64,000 bases of DNA from NCBI GenBank assembly GCA_902569185.1, contig CACFTH010000001.1:10001-74000 (forward strand), read 5' to 3'. Origin of the DNA: an uncultured Pelagibacteraceae bacterium. GTDB lineage: Bacteria > Pseudomonadota > Alphaproteobacteria > Pelagibacterales > Pelagibacteraceae. The notes beneath the pieces are model-generated. The model saw only the letters and a list, made by a program, of their open reading frames with translations, made no database searches and was not told the origin of the DNA. Position 1 is the first letter of the stretch; every line of letters begins with the position of its first letter. Of the stretch, positions 28,623-36,815 are shown one piece after another. The position numbers and the translations under genes were made by a program.

Positions 28623-29539
28623 AAACAGGAATTATTACTACGGACACTTATTTAAATCATGACACCGGTCAAGGTCATCCTGAAAGAGCAGATCGTGTTT
28701 CAGTCATAATTGAAAACTTAAAAAAAAACAAAAAATTGATTTGGAAAAAACCATTAAAGTTTGACGCTAAATATTTAAAAATTGCTCACGAATCTGATTA
28801 TATTGATGAAGTAGAAAATTCTTTTCCAAAAAAGGGTCTGCATTTTTTAGATGGTGATACCATTGTGTCTCCAGGTAGTAGACAAGCTTCATCAGATGCA
28901 GTTGCATCAATAATAACGGCTATTGATAGTGTACAAAATAAAGAGTTTAAAAATGTTTTCTGTCCTGTGAGACCACCTGGACACCATGCGGAAAAAGATA
29001 AAGCCATGGGATTTTGTATATACAATAATGTAGCGGTTGGCGCCCATTATCTTATAGATAAATATAAATTTAATAAAATTGCTATAATAGATTTCGATGT
29101 TCATCATGGAAATGGTACGCAAAATATTTTTTATGATAATAAAAAAGTTTTATACATATCGACTCATCAATATCCCTTTTATCCTGGTACTGGTGCAAAT
29201 AATGAAAAAGGGAAACACGATAATATTTTAAATATTCCCTTGCCGGCTGGAACAAACTCAGAGGAATATTTGAATGCTTATGAACATGTTTTAAAAAAAC
29301 TTAAAGAGTTTAAACCAGAATTTTTGTTATTTTCTGCAGGATTTGATGCGCATCAGGATGATCCTCTTGCTCAATTTAAATTAAGGTCAAAAGATTTTTA
29401 CGATATTACAAAAAGGACATTAAAAGTTATTAATAAAAGTATTAATAATAAAGTTGTTTCGATTTTAGAAGGTGGTTATGATTTAAATGCCCTTAAAGAG
29501 AGTTCTGAATACCACTTAAAAGCTTTGATAGAAAATTAA
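28619..29539 (+). CDS. Histone deacetylase superfamily / acetylpolyamine amidohydrolase-like
   Basis: A 306-aa zinc amidohydrolase. Visible active-site signatures are HPERADRV, RPPGHHAEKDKAMGFCIYNN with the paired histidines, DFDVHHGNGTQNIFY with Asp-His zinc ligands, and SAGFDAHQDDPLAQ with the second Asp. The enzyme should remove acyl groups from amines such as polyamines or small acetylated compounds; protein substrates cannot be ruled out. It starts at GTG, overlapping dapE, and closes the run that begins at rpmH. A hairpin follows it. Confidence 0.88.
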   Translation: MKTGIITTDTYLNHDTGQGHPERADRVSVIIENLKKNKKLIWKKPLKFDAKYLKIAHESDYIDEVENSFPKKGLHFLDGDTIVSPGSRQASSDAVASIITAIDSVQNKEFKNVFCPVRPPGHHAEKDKAMGFCIYNNVAVGAHYLIDKYKFNKIAIIDFDVHHGNGTQNIFYDNKKVLYISTHQYPFYPGTGANNEKGKHDNILNIPLPAGTNSEEYLNAYEHVLKKLKEFKPEFLLFSAGFDAHQDDPLAQFKLRSKDFYDITKRTLKVINKSINNKVVSILEGGYDLNALKESSEYHLKALIEN

Positions 29540-29545
29540 AAGTTA

Positions 29546-29568
29546 CTTGCGGAGCTAAACCCCGCAAG
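29546..29568. terminator. Hairpin between convergent deacetylase and hsp20
   Basis: CTTGCGG and CCGCAAG form a 7-bp GC-rich stem with a nine-base loop, the most GC-rich hairpin in this AT-rich area, lying between two convergent genes. On the minus strand it is followed by a T-rich stretch (AACTTTTAATTTTC), on the plus strand only by a weak one. Best explained as a terminator for hsp20 and possibly for the plus-strand run. Confidence 0.6.
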
Positions 29569-29579
29569 CAAGGATACCT

Positions 29580-30023
29580 TTATTTAATAGGTATTAATTT
29601 TTTCTTTTTTATTTCTGGTACGATTTTTTCACAATCGATAGTCAAAAGACCATCTTTTAACTCAGCACCATTTACCTTCACATCATCTGCTACTGTAAAT
29701 GATCTAGAGAATGATCTTTGAGATATCCCTCGATGAATAATCTCGTCACCATCTTTATTTTCAGATTTTTGAACTTTCTTAGTTCTCACTGTTAAAGTAT
29801 TGTCTTCATACTCAATTTCAACATCACTTTTGTTAAAGCCTGCAAGCGCTACTTCTATAGCATACTTGTCTTTACCTGCTTTCCTGATGTTGTATGGGGG
29901 ATAATTTGTTTGCACGCCTAATCCTCCATTCCCTAACATAGACTCAAACTGATCAAACATATCGTCGAATCCAATGCTGAAAGGTCTTAATGAGTTAAAG
30001 ACAGAAATGTCCTTACTTGTCAT
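29580..30023 (-). CDS. Small heat-shock protein (Hsp20/IbpA type)
   Basis: ATP-independent holding chaperone. About 147 aa with the alpha-crystallin domain (YNIRKAGKDKYAIEVALAGF, DVEIEYEDNTLTVRTK, IHRGISQRSFSRSFTVADDV) and the GLLTIDCEK segment ending in an I-x-I/V-like tail (KLIPIK). The frame extends to a TTG at 30044, but that would put the AGGAGG Shine-Dalgarno inside the gene; the ATG at 30023 has it five bases upstream and is clearly right. A sigma-32-type promoter and a foldable leader lie upstream (separate entries), implying heat induction. Confidence 0.95.
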   Translation of the reverse strand: MTSKDISVFNSLRPFSIGFDDMFDQFESMLGNGGLGVQTNYPPYNIRKAGKDKYAIEVALAGFNKSDVEIEYEDNTLTVRTKKVQKSENKDGDEIIHRGISQRSFSRSFTVADDVKVNGAELKDGLLTIDCEKIVPEIKKKKLIPIK

Positions 30024-30075
30024 ATTTTCCTCCTTTGTTAGCAAGGTTAATCGTCAGCCCCATAAGGCGACCGAC
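30024..30075 (-). promoter_or_regulatory. Candidate ROSE-like RNA thermometer in hsp20 leader
   Basis: The 52-base leader folds into two hairpins: GTCGGTC/GGCTGAC (30069-30075 with 30053-30059), and CCUUGCU (30040-30046) facing AAAGGAGG (30029-30036), which would hide the Shine-Dalgarno. UUGCU opposite AGGA with a G-G mismatch is the hallmark of ROSE thermometers found before alphaproteobacterial small heat-shock genes. The structure is read by eye; temperature response is inferred. Confidence 0.55.
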
Positions 30076-30082
30076 AATACTT

Positions 30083-30110
30083 ATATGGAAATTAATTTTA
30101 GTTTTTCAAG
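30083..30110 (-). promoter_or_regulatory. Sigma-32 (RpoH)-type heat-shock promoter of hsp20
   Basis: On the minus strand CTTGAAA (30104-30110) and CCATAT (30083-30088) are separated by 15 bases, a close match to the RpoH consensus CTTGAAA-N(11-16)-CCCATnT. It predicts a transcription start near 30076, at the foot of the first leader hairpin. It lies in the gap after the ArsI-like gene. Confidence 0.75.
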
Positions 30111-30128
30111 AGGCGGTTCTTTTATAAA

Positions 30129-30542
30129 TCAACAACAAGCAGATTTTTTCTTTTGAACGATTTCACTTTCGTTAAATATCTCAGCGTCTTCCATTGTGTG
30201 GTAAGCTTCCCACGCAACTCCATCTGGGTCATTAACCCAAGATTTTTCAGATTTTGCATAACAACATGTAACCTTGCCATCAGAATGTGTAGCAATATCA
30301 GCCTTATCAAGATTAGATCTAATTTCGTTTAACTCTTTAACGTCATCTACTTGTATTCCTAAATGGTCAACACCATTTATTTTCACTCTTGTAGAAATAG
30401 CAAAATTTATTTTAGGATCTTCTAAAATCCACTGAGCGTAATCTGATTTAACTTTAGTTGGTTCAGATTTAAATAGATTTTTATAAAAATTAATGCTCTC
30501 ATTTAAATTTTTAACGCCTAAGTGTAGATGTAATCTTTGCAT
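30129..30542 (-). CDS. ArsI/CadI-type VOC protein, probable C-As lyase
   Basis: A 137-aa vicinal-oxygen-chelate protein. Expected metal ligands are His5, His60 and Glu112, and a vicinal cysteine pair lies at 93-94 in KVTCCYAKSEKSWVNDPDG. This spacing agrees with ArsI C-As lyases (ligands His5, His62, Glu115 and Cys96-Cys97 in the studied enzyme), which split the carbon-arsenic bond of trivalent methyl- or aryl-arsenicals. A second Cys pair ends the protein (KSACC). No arsR, arsM or arsenic exporter lies beside it here, so it stands alone. CadI-like binding of other metals is the alternative. Confidence 0.8.
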   Translation of the reverse strand: MQRLHLHLGVKNLNESINFYKNLFKSEPTKVKSDYAQWILEDPKINFAISTRVKINGVDHLGIQVDDVKELNEIRSNLDKADIATHSDGKVTCCYAKSEKSWVNDPDGVAWEAYHTMEDAEIFNESEIVQKKKSACC

Positions 30543-30577
30543 TATTAAAAATTAATCAATATTTTATAAATTTCAAG

Positions 30578-30993
30578 TTATTTCTTATTCATATTTGCTG
30601 ATTTTAGTATAAAAGAATATTCCTCAGCTAATTCTTTTATTGCGTTGTCTCTTCCACTCATACCGCCGTGACCCGCCGCTTCCATTTTACACTTTAGCAA
30701 TTGAGTATTATTATCAGTCTTAGTTTCTCTTAGTTTTGCAATATATTTCACAGGTTCAGAATACAGCACTCTATTATCAAACAGTGAAGTTGTTATAAGC
30801 ATCGCAGGATAATCTTTTTTATCGATATTATTATAAGGGGCATAAGATAAAATATATTCAAAGTATTCTTTACTCTTTATAGGATTGCCCCAAAGTTCCC
30901 ATTCTGCAGGCGTTAAAGGTAACTTTTCATTTAACATTGTTGTCATTGTATCAACGAAAGGAACTAGTAAAAGCATCGAAAAAAATAATTCAA
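30578..30993 (-). pseudogene. ptrB: Oligopeptidase B (S9 family) remnant, C-terminal fragment
   Basis: About 138 residues match the C-terminal end of oligopeptidase B: VPFVDTMTTMLNEKLPLTPA, EWELWGNP, YSP-like YAPYNNI, LITTSLFDNRVLYSEPVKYI and GHGGMSGRDN. The catalytic Asp (in LFDNRV) and His (in GHGG) are present but the nucleophile Ser segment and the whole beta-propeller, some 550 residues, are missing. Homology begins about six bases after truA stops, so a deletion has joined truA to the inside of ptrB. An open frame runs back into truA to 31054, but those upstream residues are out-of-frame truA. The fragment cannot be an active peptidase. Confidence 0.85.
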
Positions 30994-30999
30994 GTACTT

Positions 31000-31740
31000 T
31001 TAATATTTGACTTTGACTAAATATAATCCATGTGCTGGAGCTGGGGGAGCACACATTGATCTTTTTTTGGATTTAAATGCTTTTTTAAAATCTTTTAAAT
31101 TCCATTTTCCCTCACCTAAATATTTTAAAGAACCTACCATTGACCTTACTTGTTGCTGTAGAAAAGACTTGGATTGAAAGGTAAATATAATCTTATTTTT
31201 GCTTTTAATAATCAAAGGTTTTTTTAATGTTCTGATTGGCGATTTAGCCTGACAATTTGAGGCTCTAAATGTCGTGAAATTATGTGTCCCTTTTAAAAAT
31301 GTAGCGCCCTTTTTCATCAATTTTACATCTAGTTTTTTTTTAATATGCCATGCCTTATTTTTATCTATAGCAAGAGATGATGTTCGATTAATAATGAAAT
31401 ACTTATAAACTCTTTCTTTAGCGCTGTGCCTGGCATGAAAATTATTAGATCTTTTCTGAATATTCAAAATGGATACAGGGAATTTCTTTAAAAAAAAATT
31501 AATTGAATTTAAGAAAATTCCTTTATTATTTATCTTATTTTTTGTTTTAAAATGCGCTGATTGTTCGCTCGCATGAACACCAGAATCTGTTCTACCAGAG
31601 CCTATTACTCTTATATTTTCTTTTAGATATTTTGATAAAGCTTTTTCTAATACTTCTTGAATTGAAAGACCATTTTTTTGAAATTGCCATCCAACAAAAT
31701 TTGTACCAAGATATTCAACTCTAATTTGATACGTTATCAT
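31000..31740 (-). CDS. truA: tRNA pseudouridine38-40 synthase
   Basis: Makes pseudouridine at positions 38-40 of the tRNA anticodon arm. The 246-aa protein contains the catalytic aspartate in GSGRTDSGVHA, YLGTNFVGWQFQ, HARHSAKERVYKYFI and FLQQQVRSMVG. The C-terminus CAPPAPAHGLYLVKVKY is complete, so the deletion that removed most of ptrB did not damage truA. Its ATG overlaps the fmt stop by one base. Confidence 0.96.
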   Translation of the reverse strand: MITYQIRVEYLGTNFVGWQFQKNGLSIQEVLEKALSKYLKENIRVIGSGRTDSGVHASEQSAHFKTKNKINNKGIFLNSINFFLKKFPVSILNIQKRSNNFHARHSAKERVYKYFIINRTSSLAIDKNKAWHIKKKLDVKLMKKGATFLKGTHNFTTFRASNCQAKSPIRTLKKPLIIKSKNKIIFTFQSKSFLQQQVRSMVGSLKYLGEGKWNLKDFKKAFKSKKRSMCAPPAPAHGLYLVKVKY

Positions 31741-32660
31741 TATGCAATTTTTTCACCTTTAGGAATTTTACTACCAAGTAAGAATTGACCAGTTGCTTGT
31801 CTACTTTTACCCTCCTTTTGTATTTCAAGAATGCTTATTGATTTATCTTTACATGCAATGGTTAAGTTGTTATCGATTGTTGATCCTTGTACACCACTTG
31901 TATTGGATATTTTTGCTTTCCACACCTTGTATCTTTCATTTTTATATTTAAACCAAGCTCCTGGATTTGGATTTAATCCATTGATTTTTGCTAAAATTAT
32001 TTTTGCATTTTGATCCCATTTTAATTCAGCCTCTTCTTTTGTAATTTTTTTTGCGTATGTAGCTTCATTATGATTTTGCTCAACAAAGCTGATTTCATTC
32101 TTTTCTAATTTTTCTATAACATTCATTAAAGATTTTGCACCTAACTGAGAGAGTAACTTTGATAATATTGAAGTATCTATATTTTCATTTAGATTAATTT
32201 TATCCTGTTGAATAACAGGTCCAGCGTCTAGTTTTTCAACAATTTTCATTATACTTACGCCAGTTTCCTTATCTAAATTCATTATAGATCTTTGTATAGG
32301 AGCTGCCCCTCTCCACTTCGGCAACAGTGAAGCGTGAACATTAATGAAACCATATTTGGGAATATCTAAAAATCTCCTGGGTATTATTTGGCCGTATGCA
32401 ACGACAACAGCGATGTCTGGTTTTAACGAGCTAAAAAATTTAAACTCCTCATCACTATCTAAAGTTTTAGGTGTTCTTAAACTTAAGGAAAATTTTTTTG
32501 CTAAAATTCCAACTTTTGAGTCTAATAATTTTTGACCTCTATTTGCTTTGCTAGCTGGTTGAGAATAAACAACTACAATTTCATTATTGGAATTTTTTAA
32601 AGCTTCTAAAGTAGGAACTGCAAACTCTGGTGTTCCCATAAAAACAATTTTTTTTGACAT
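31740..32660 (-). CDS. fmt: Methionyl-tRNA formyltransferase
   Basis: Formylates initiator Met-tRNA with 10-formyl-THF. The 306-aa protein starts KIVFMGTPEFAVPTLEAL, contains the catalytic region VVAYGQIIPR ... NVHASLLPKWRGAAPIQRSI (Asn, His, Asp residues of the family) and a C-terminal OB-type domain. The def-fmt-truA order is common; def begins 14 bases upstream of fmt. Confidence 0.97.
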   Translation of the reverse strand: MSKKIVFMGTPEFAVPTLEALKNSNNEIVVVYSQPASKANRGQKLLDSKVGILAKKFSLSLRTPKTLDSDEEFKFFSSLKPDIAVVVAYGQIIPRRFLDIPKYGFINVHASLLPKWRGAAPIQRSIMNLDKETGVSIMKIVEKLDAGPVIQQDKINLNENIDTSILSKLLSQLGAKSLMNVIEKLEKNEISFVEQNHNEATYAKKITKEEAELKWDQNAKIILAKINGLNPNPGAWFKYKNERYKVWKAKISNTSGVQGSTIDNNLTIACKDKSISILEIQKEGKSRQATGQFLLGSKIPKGEKIA

Positions 32661-32673
32661 TAAATTTTTTAAT

Positions 32674-33198
32674 TTAAACTACTACTCTTTCTGTCTCTTT
32701 TTTATCTTTTGATACTTTCTTAATAATTATATCTTTTTTAAGTTTTGACAAATAATCAATGAATAAAACTCCATCTAGATGATCAATTTCATGTTGAATA
32801 CAAGTTGATAGAAGTCCTTCAGCTTTTATTTCTTTATGGTTTCCATCATAGTCTAAAAATTTAACATTACATTTTTCAGGTCTTTCAATTTTTGCAAATT
32901 GATTTGGTATAGAAAGACATCCCTCTTCGTAGGTTGACTTTAAATCTGATTTCCAAGTGATTTCAGGATTAACAAAATACATTGGATTTTTTTTTTCAGG
33001 ATCTTTAGATAAGTCCATAACTACAATCCTTTTTGGAATACCAATTTGTATGGCGGCTAAACCAATTCCTGGCGCATCGTACATTGTGTCTAGCATGTCA
33101 TCCATGAGAGCTTTGATTTCTTTATTTACTTTATCTACTGGTAAAGATTTTTGTCTTAAAATAGAATCTGGTATTGTTAAAATTTTTCTTAAAGCCAT
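32674..33198 (-). CDS. def: Peptide deformylase
   Basis: Metal enzyme that removes the formyl group from new proteins. The 174-aa protein has the three motifs GIGLAAIQIG, EEGCLSIP (metal Cys) and QHEIDHLDG (metal His and catalytic Glu). It is the class I type. It lies with fmt, giving the formylation and deformylation enzymes in one transcript. Confidence 0.97.
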   Translation of the reverse strand: MALRKILTIPDSILRQKSLPVDKVNKEIKALMDDMLDTMYDAPGIGLAAIQIGIPKRIVVMDLSKDPEKKNPMYFVNPEITWKSDLKSTYEEGCLSIPNQFAKIERPEKCNVKFLDYDGNHKEIKAEGLLSTCIQHEIDHLDGVLFIDYLSKLKKDIIIKKVSKDKKETERVVV

Positions 33199-33215
33199 GA
33201 AAGTTTATAATACAA

Positions 33216-34985
33216 TTATACTCTCAAAGGTAGGGCGAGATTTAATATTTGATTTCTGACTTTTTTAATTTTTCCTTTATTTAATAGGTTATTAATAAAA
33301 TATAAAGTTTCAGGATCTAAATTCTCTATATCATCACTTCCGATAATCTCAACAAGCTTCAACATGAATAAACCTATTTGACCCTCTTCTATAAGTGATT
33401 CCATTGTGTTTGGAATCGTTAAATCTTTAGAGAGACTTTTCACATCTAAATCAGATGGAATTGATATTCCATCTGCAATTAAAGTTTCTAAAAGCATAAT
33501 ATCTTTTATAGAGTAAAAATATTTTTTGTTTCGTTTAATTTTTTTATAAACGCTCGCTAGATCCTTGTTTACTTTATCTTTTTTAATATCATCTTCAGTA
33601 AAAATTTTAATTACTTTAGACCTATGTAGGACCTTGTCGTCAAATTTTATTTTTCCTAGCTCAACATTTTCTTCAGTAATTATATTTTTTTCAACTATTT
33701 TCTTAAAATCCTCTGGAACATCACTGGGATCTATTTCTTTAAGAATTTCACTTAATTTATCTTTAAAAATATTGTTTAATTTATCTTTATCAAAAGAATC
33801 TTTTAAGAGAAAAAATAACTTTAATTTATTTTCTATGTTATCTGACAACAGGGCTCTTTGATAAATTAATGCTCTTCCCTCATAACCTTCTAGACCTTGG
33901 TAGATTGTTGATGCATTTAATAATTGATTGATACTAAACGGCATCGACATATATATTTCAAATATTTTTTCTTTATCGAAAGATCCATCATGAGCAGCAA
34001 CTTCGTATTTTTTAATAGTTTCTGGATCTTCCAGTTCGTCTATTATAATTAGATTGGATGCTACTAAAAACTTCCAAATATTTTTGTCAGTTTTGTTGGT
34101 CGGCTCGTATTTAAATCCATCTATAGTAATTGAGGATAAATAAAAATTTAATAAATTTTTGTCTGAAATTTTATCACTTGTTTTTTCTTGCAATCCTAAC
34201 AAAAAAGAAATTTTGTCATTGAAGAATTTATCTGATCTCCCCTCTTCTCTCAGCAAATCAAAGTTTAGAATAGCTTCCTCTTGTTTTTTATTTAACACTA
34301 AGCAATAAATTCTGAATTTTTCTAAATACTTATCTTTTATTTCTTTATTTATAAAGTCTGCTTTTTCACATCCTTCAGAAATATTCGCTGATGAAATATA
34401 ATGATCTACTAAATATTTTATTAATTTAGATTTACCATCGAATTCTAAATTTTTATTTAAGAAGTTTTCAATTATTTCAATTTTATTATTTTTAACTAAC
34501 CAATCTATTTTTAATTTTAAAAATTCTTTTTCGGTTAAATTTTTTTGGGGTGAATATGAATAAGTTAAAATTGTATTAAGAAATATTTCTTCGGAAAACT
34601 TCGATAATTTAATTTTTTCGATTCTTTTTAGTGACTGTTTGATTAATTCTCCATTTGTACGCATCCACATTTCTAAACTTAAATCATTTTGTCCAGGATC
34701 ATAAAGCCCGACTAATTTTACATCAGAGTTTTCGGTTTGACTATCTGAAATTGTAATTAATTCATTCTGATTTTGATTTAATTTAGAAATATCAATTTTA
34801 GGTTCTTGCTTTGTAGCTTGCTTTGGTTCTTGCTGGATATTATTTTTTTCAGGCTTAGTTTGATTTTTATTATTCCAAATATCAACAGATTTTTCTTCTG
34901 CAAAAATACTTTGAAAAAAAAATAAACCAATAAAAACAAATGTAAAAAAGTTTCTATTTGAGTTTAATAATTTGATTAGTGACAT
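33216..34985 (-). CDS. Large exported protein of unknown function, 589 aa
   Basis: A 589-aa protein with a clear N-terminal signal peptide (FFTFVFIGLFFFQSIFAEEK, cleavage likely near residue 30). Residues 35-70 are a low-complexity Gln/Lys/Asn linker, and the rest is largely helical, with charge-rich repeats that resemble alpha-alpha scaffolds (many EK- and DK-rich helices). I cannot name a family. It lies between def and a 60-aa one-helix protein whose frame overlaps its start by 32 bases, suggesting a periplasmic protein and membrane partner translated together. No catalytic motif is visible. Confidence 0.75.
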   Translation of the reverse strand: MSLIKLLNSNRNFFTFVFIGLFFFQSIFAEEKSVDIWNNKNQTKPEKNNIQQEPKQATKQEPKIDISKLNQNQNELITISDSQTENSDVKLVGLYDPGQNDLSLEMWMRTNGELIKQSLKRIEKIKLSKFSEEIFLNTILTYSYSPQKNLTEKEFLKLKIDWLVKNNKIEIIENFLNKNLEFDGKSKLIKYLVDHYISSANISEGCEKADFINKEIKDKYLEKFRIYCLVLNKKQEEAILNFDLLREEGRSDKFFNDKISFLLGLQEKTSDKISDKNLLNFYLSSITIDGFKYEPTNKTDKNIWKFLVASNLIIIDELEDPETIKKYEVAAHDGSFDKEKIFEIYMSMPFSINQLLNASTIYQGLEGYEGRALIYQRALLSDNIENKLKLFFLLKDSFDKDKLNNIFKDKLSEILKEIDPSDVPEDFKKIVEKNIITEENVELGKIKFDDKVLHRSKVIKIFTEDDIKKDKVNKDLASVYKKIKRNKKYFYSIKDIMLLETLIADGISIPSDLDVKSLSKDLTIPNTMESLIEEGQIGLFMLKLVEIIGSDDIENLDPETLYFINNLLNKGKIKKVRNQILNLALPLRV

Positions 34986-35136
34986 CTTCTTTTGTTTCGT
35001 TTTGTGGAGATGGAAAATCTATTTTATCAACTAAGTAGAATGCTAAACTTATAAAACCAATAATTATTAAACCTTTTATGACTGTCCCCAGGAAGGAAGA
35101 ATTATTTTTTGATCTTAAATTTAATCTTGGTTGCAT
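34954..35136 (-). CDS. Small single-helix membrane protein, 60 aa
   Basis: Starts at MQPRLNLRSKNNSSFLGTVI; one membrane helix (about residues 20-36, GLIIIGFISLAFYLV) is followed by an acidic tail. The frame is open upstream to 35190, but the basic start at 35136 looks right. The end overlaps the exported 589-aa protein, suggesting coupled translation. It diverges from aroK. Function unknown; possible membrane anchor for the larger partner. Confidence 0.6.
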   Translation of the reverse strand: MQPRLNLRSKNNSSFLGTVIKGLIIIGFISLAFYLVDKIDFPSPQNETKEDVTNQIIKLK

Positions 35137-35209
35137 AGTCTTTAAAATATATTTAAACTCGGAAATTAAGACAAATTTGTGATAAATCAAATTAAATTTT
35201 GGGTATAAA

Positions 35210-35719
35210 TTGAAAAAAAACCTCGTATTAACTGGAATGATGGGTGTAGGTAAATCTTCAATTGGGAAAGATTTGTCTTACAAGCTTAAAATGGAATTTA
35301 AAGATATAGACTCGATTATAGAAAAAAAACTATCACTATCTATTAGTGAAATATTTAAAAAAAAAGGTGAAAAATTTTTTAGAGATATTGAAGAAAAAGA
35401 GACAATAAATTATTTAAATAAAAATAAAGTTGTTATTGCTCTGGGTGGTGGAGCATTTATGAATGAAAAAATAAGAGATGAATCAAGCAAAAAAGGGATT
35501 TCATTTTGGTTAGATTTGGACTCTAAAATTATTTTTCAAAGAATTAAATTAAACATGAAAAGGCCGTTATTGAATAATAATAAATCAGAAAATGAAGTAA
35601 AAAAACTGTGTAAGTCTAGAGAAAAAACTTATTCACTTTCTGACTTTAGGATAGATTGTAATGCTAAAAATAGAAATCAAATAATTAAAGAGATTGTAGA
35701 TATTTATGAAAATGAATAA
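35210..35719 (+). CDS. aroK: Shikimate kinase
   Basis: Phosphorylates shikimate in aromatic amino-acid synthesis. The 169-aa P-loop protein has Walker A GMMGVGKSSIG, substrate-binding FKDIDSIIE, FFRDIEEKE, and ALGGGAFMN. The start is a TTG at 35210, since no in-frame ATG precedes the P-loop. aroB overlaps its end by 14 bases, the usual aroKB pairing. Confidence 0.95.
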   Translation: MKKNLVLTGMMGVGKSSIGKDLSYKLKMEFKDIDSIIEKKLSLSISEIFKKKGEKFFRDIEEKETINYLNKNKVVIALGGGAFMNEKIRDESSKKGISFWLDLDSKIIFQRIKLNMKRPLLNNNKSENEVKKLCKSREKTYSLSDFRIDCNAKNRNQIIKEIVDIYENE

Positions 35720-36815
35720 AATTTTTGTAAAAAATAAGAATTCAAATTATACAATTATTATTGGTGAAGGATCATTAGGAAAATTAAAAAAACAAATAAA
35801 TAATTTATGTCCTAAAACTAAAAAAATTGGATTAATTATAGATAAAAATATTCCAAATAATTTTAAGATAAAAATTAAGAAGCAGCTAAGAGGGTACAGT
35901 GTTTATGTTTATGAGTTTATTCCTAACGAAAAATTGAAATCGTTTAATAAAGCAAATGATCTGTTAGAAAAACTTATTAAAAATAATCTAAGTAGGAATG
36001 ACACAATAATAACCGTAGGTGGAGGTATCATTGGTGACTTTGGAGGTTTTGTTGCAAGTATTTACAAAAGAGGAATTAACTTAATAAATATTCCCTCTAC
36101 ACTTTTAGCTCAAGTCGATTCTTCAATTGGTGGAAAAACAGCAGTTAATTCGGGGGGTGGAAAAAATCTTATTGGAACTTTCTATCAACCAAAATTGGTT
36201 TTGAGTGACTTGACACTTTTAAAAAGTCTATCAAAAAGAAATTTGGTCTGCGGTTTTGCTGAAATTTTAAAACATTCAATAATAAAAGATAGTAAATTTT
36301 TTAAAAAACTAGATAAAGATAAAAATAAGATTTTTGAAAGTTCTGATTTTAAAACTATGAGTGAGACAATATCTAAAAGTTGTAAAATTAAATTATCTTT
36401 TGTTAGTAAGGATGAAAGAGAAAAAAATGATAGAATGATACTAAATTTTGGACATACTTTTGCTCATGGAATAGAAGCAGCAAATAAATATTCTGGAAAA
36501 ATTAATCACGGTGAGGCTGTTTTGATTGGTATGATTTTGGCAACTAGACTTTCTTATGTAAAAAAAATTTGCTCTAAACAAACATTAGATAGTATTGAAA
36601 ATCTTTACCTAAGCAACAAACTACTTAAAAAATTTTTAAACTTTTTAAATAAAAAAAATTTAAATAGAATAGTAAATTTTATGGAAGTTGATAAAAAAAA
36701 CTATGATAAAAAAATTAATCTTATACTTCTGAGAAAAATAGGTTTAACAACAAAGCCTGGACAATATAGACTCAGTCCCAAGGAATTGAAAAAAATATTA
36801 AAAAAAATTATTTAA
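35706..36815 (+). CDS. aroB: 3-dehydroquinate synthase
   Basis: Second shikimate-pathway step, NAD- and zinc-dependent cyclisation of DAHP. The 369-aa protein contains TVGGGIIGDFGGFVASIYKRG, NIPSTLLAQVDSSIGGKTAVN, GFAEILKHSIIKD and LNFGHTFAHGIEAANKY, with zinc ligands in the last three. Two ATGs six bases apart (35706 and 35712) are possible starts. It ends overlapping the convergent bolA gene by eight bases. Confidence 0.96.
   Translation: MKMNKIFVKNKNSNYTIIIGEGSLGKLKKQINNLCPKTKKIGLIIDKNIPNNFKIKIKKQLRGYSVYVYEFIPNEKLKSFNKANDLLEKLIKNNLSRNDTIITVGGGIIGDFGGFVASIYKRGINLINIPSTLLAQVDSSIGGKTAVNSGGGKNLIGTFYQPKLVLSDLTLLKSLSKRNLVCGFAEILKHSIIKDSKFFKKLDKDKNKIFESSDFKTMSETISKSCKIKLSFVSKDEREKNDRMILNFGHTFAHGIEAANKYSGKINHGEAVLIGMILATRLSYVKKICSKQTLDSIENLYLSNKLLKKFLNFLNKKNLNRIVNFMEVDKKNYDKKINLILLRKIGLTTKPGQYRLSPKELKKILKKII

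Noticed and set aside
30024-30044. TTG start for hsp20
   Set aside because: It would translate through a perfect AGGAGG positioned five bases from the ATG at 30023.
30994-31054. Upstream part of the open frame containing the ptrB remnant
   Set aside because: These codons are the end of truA read in another frame; there is no similarity to oligopeptidase B before about 30993.
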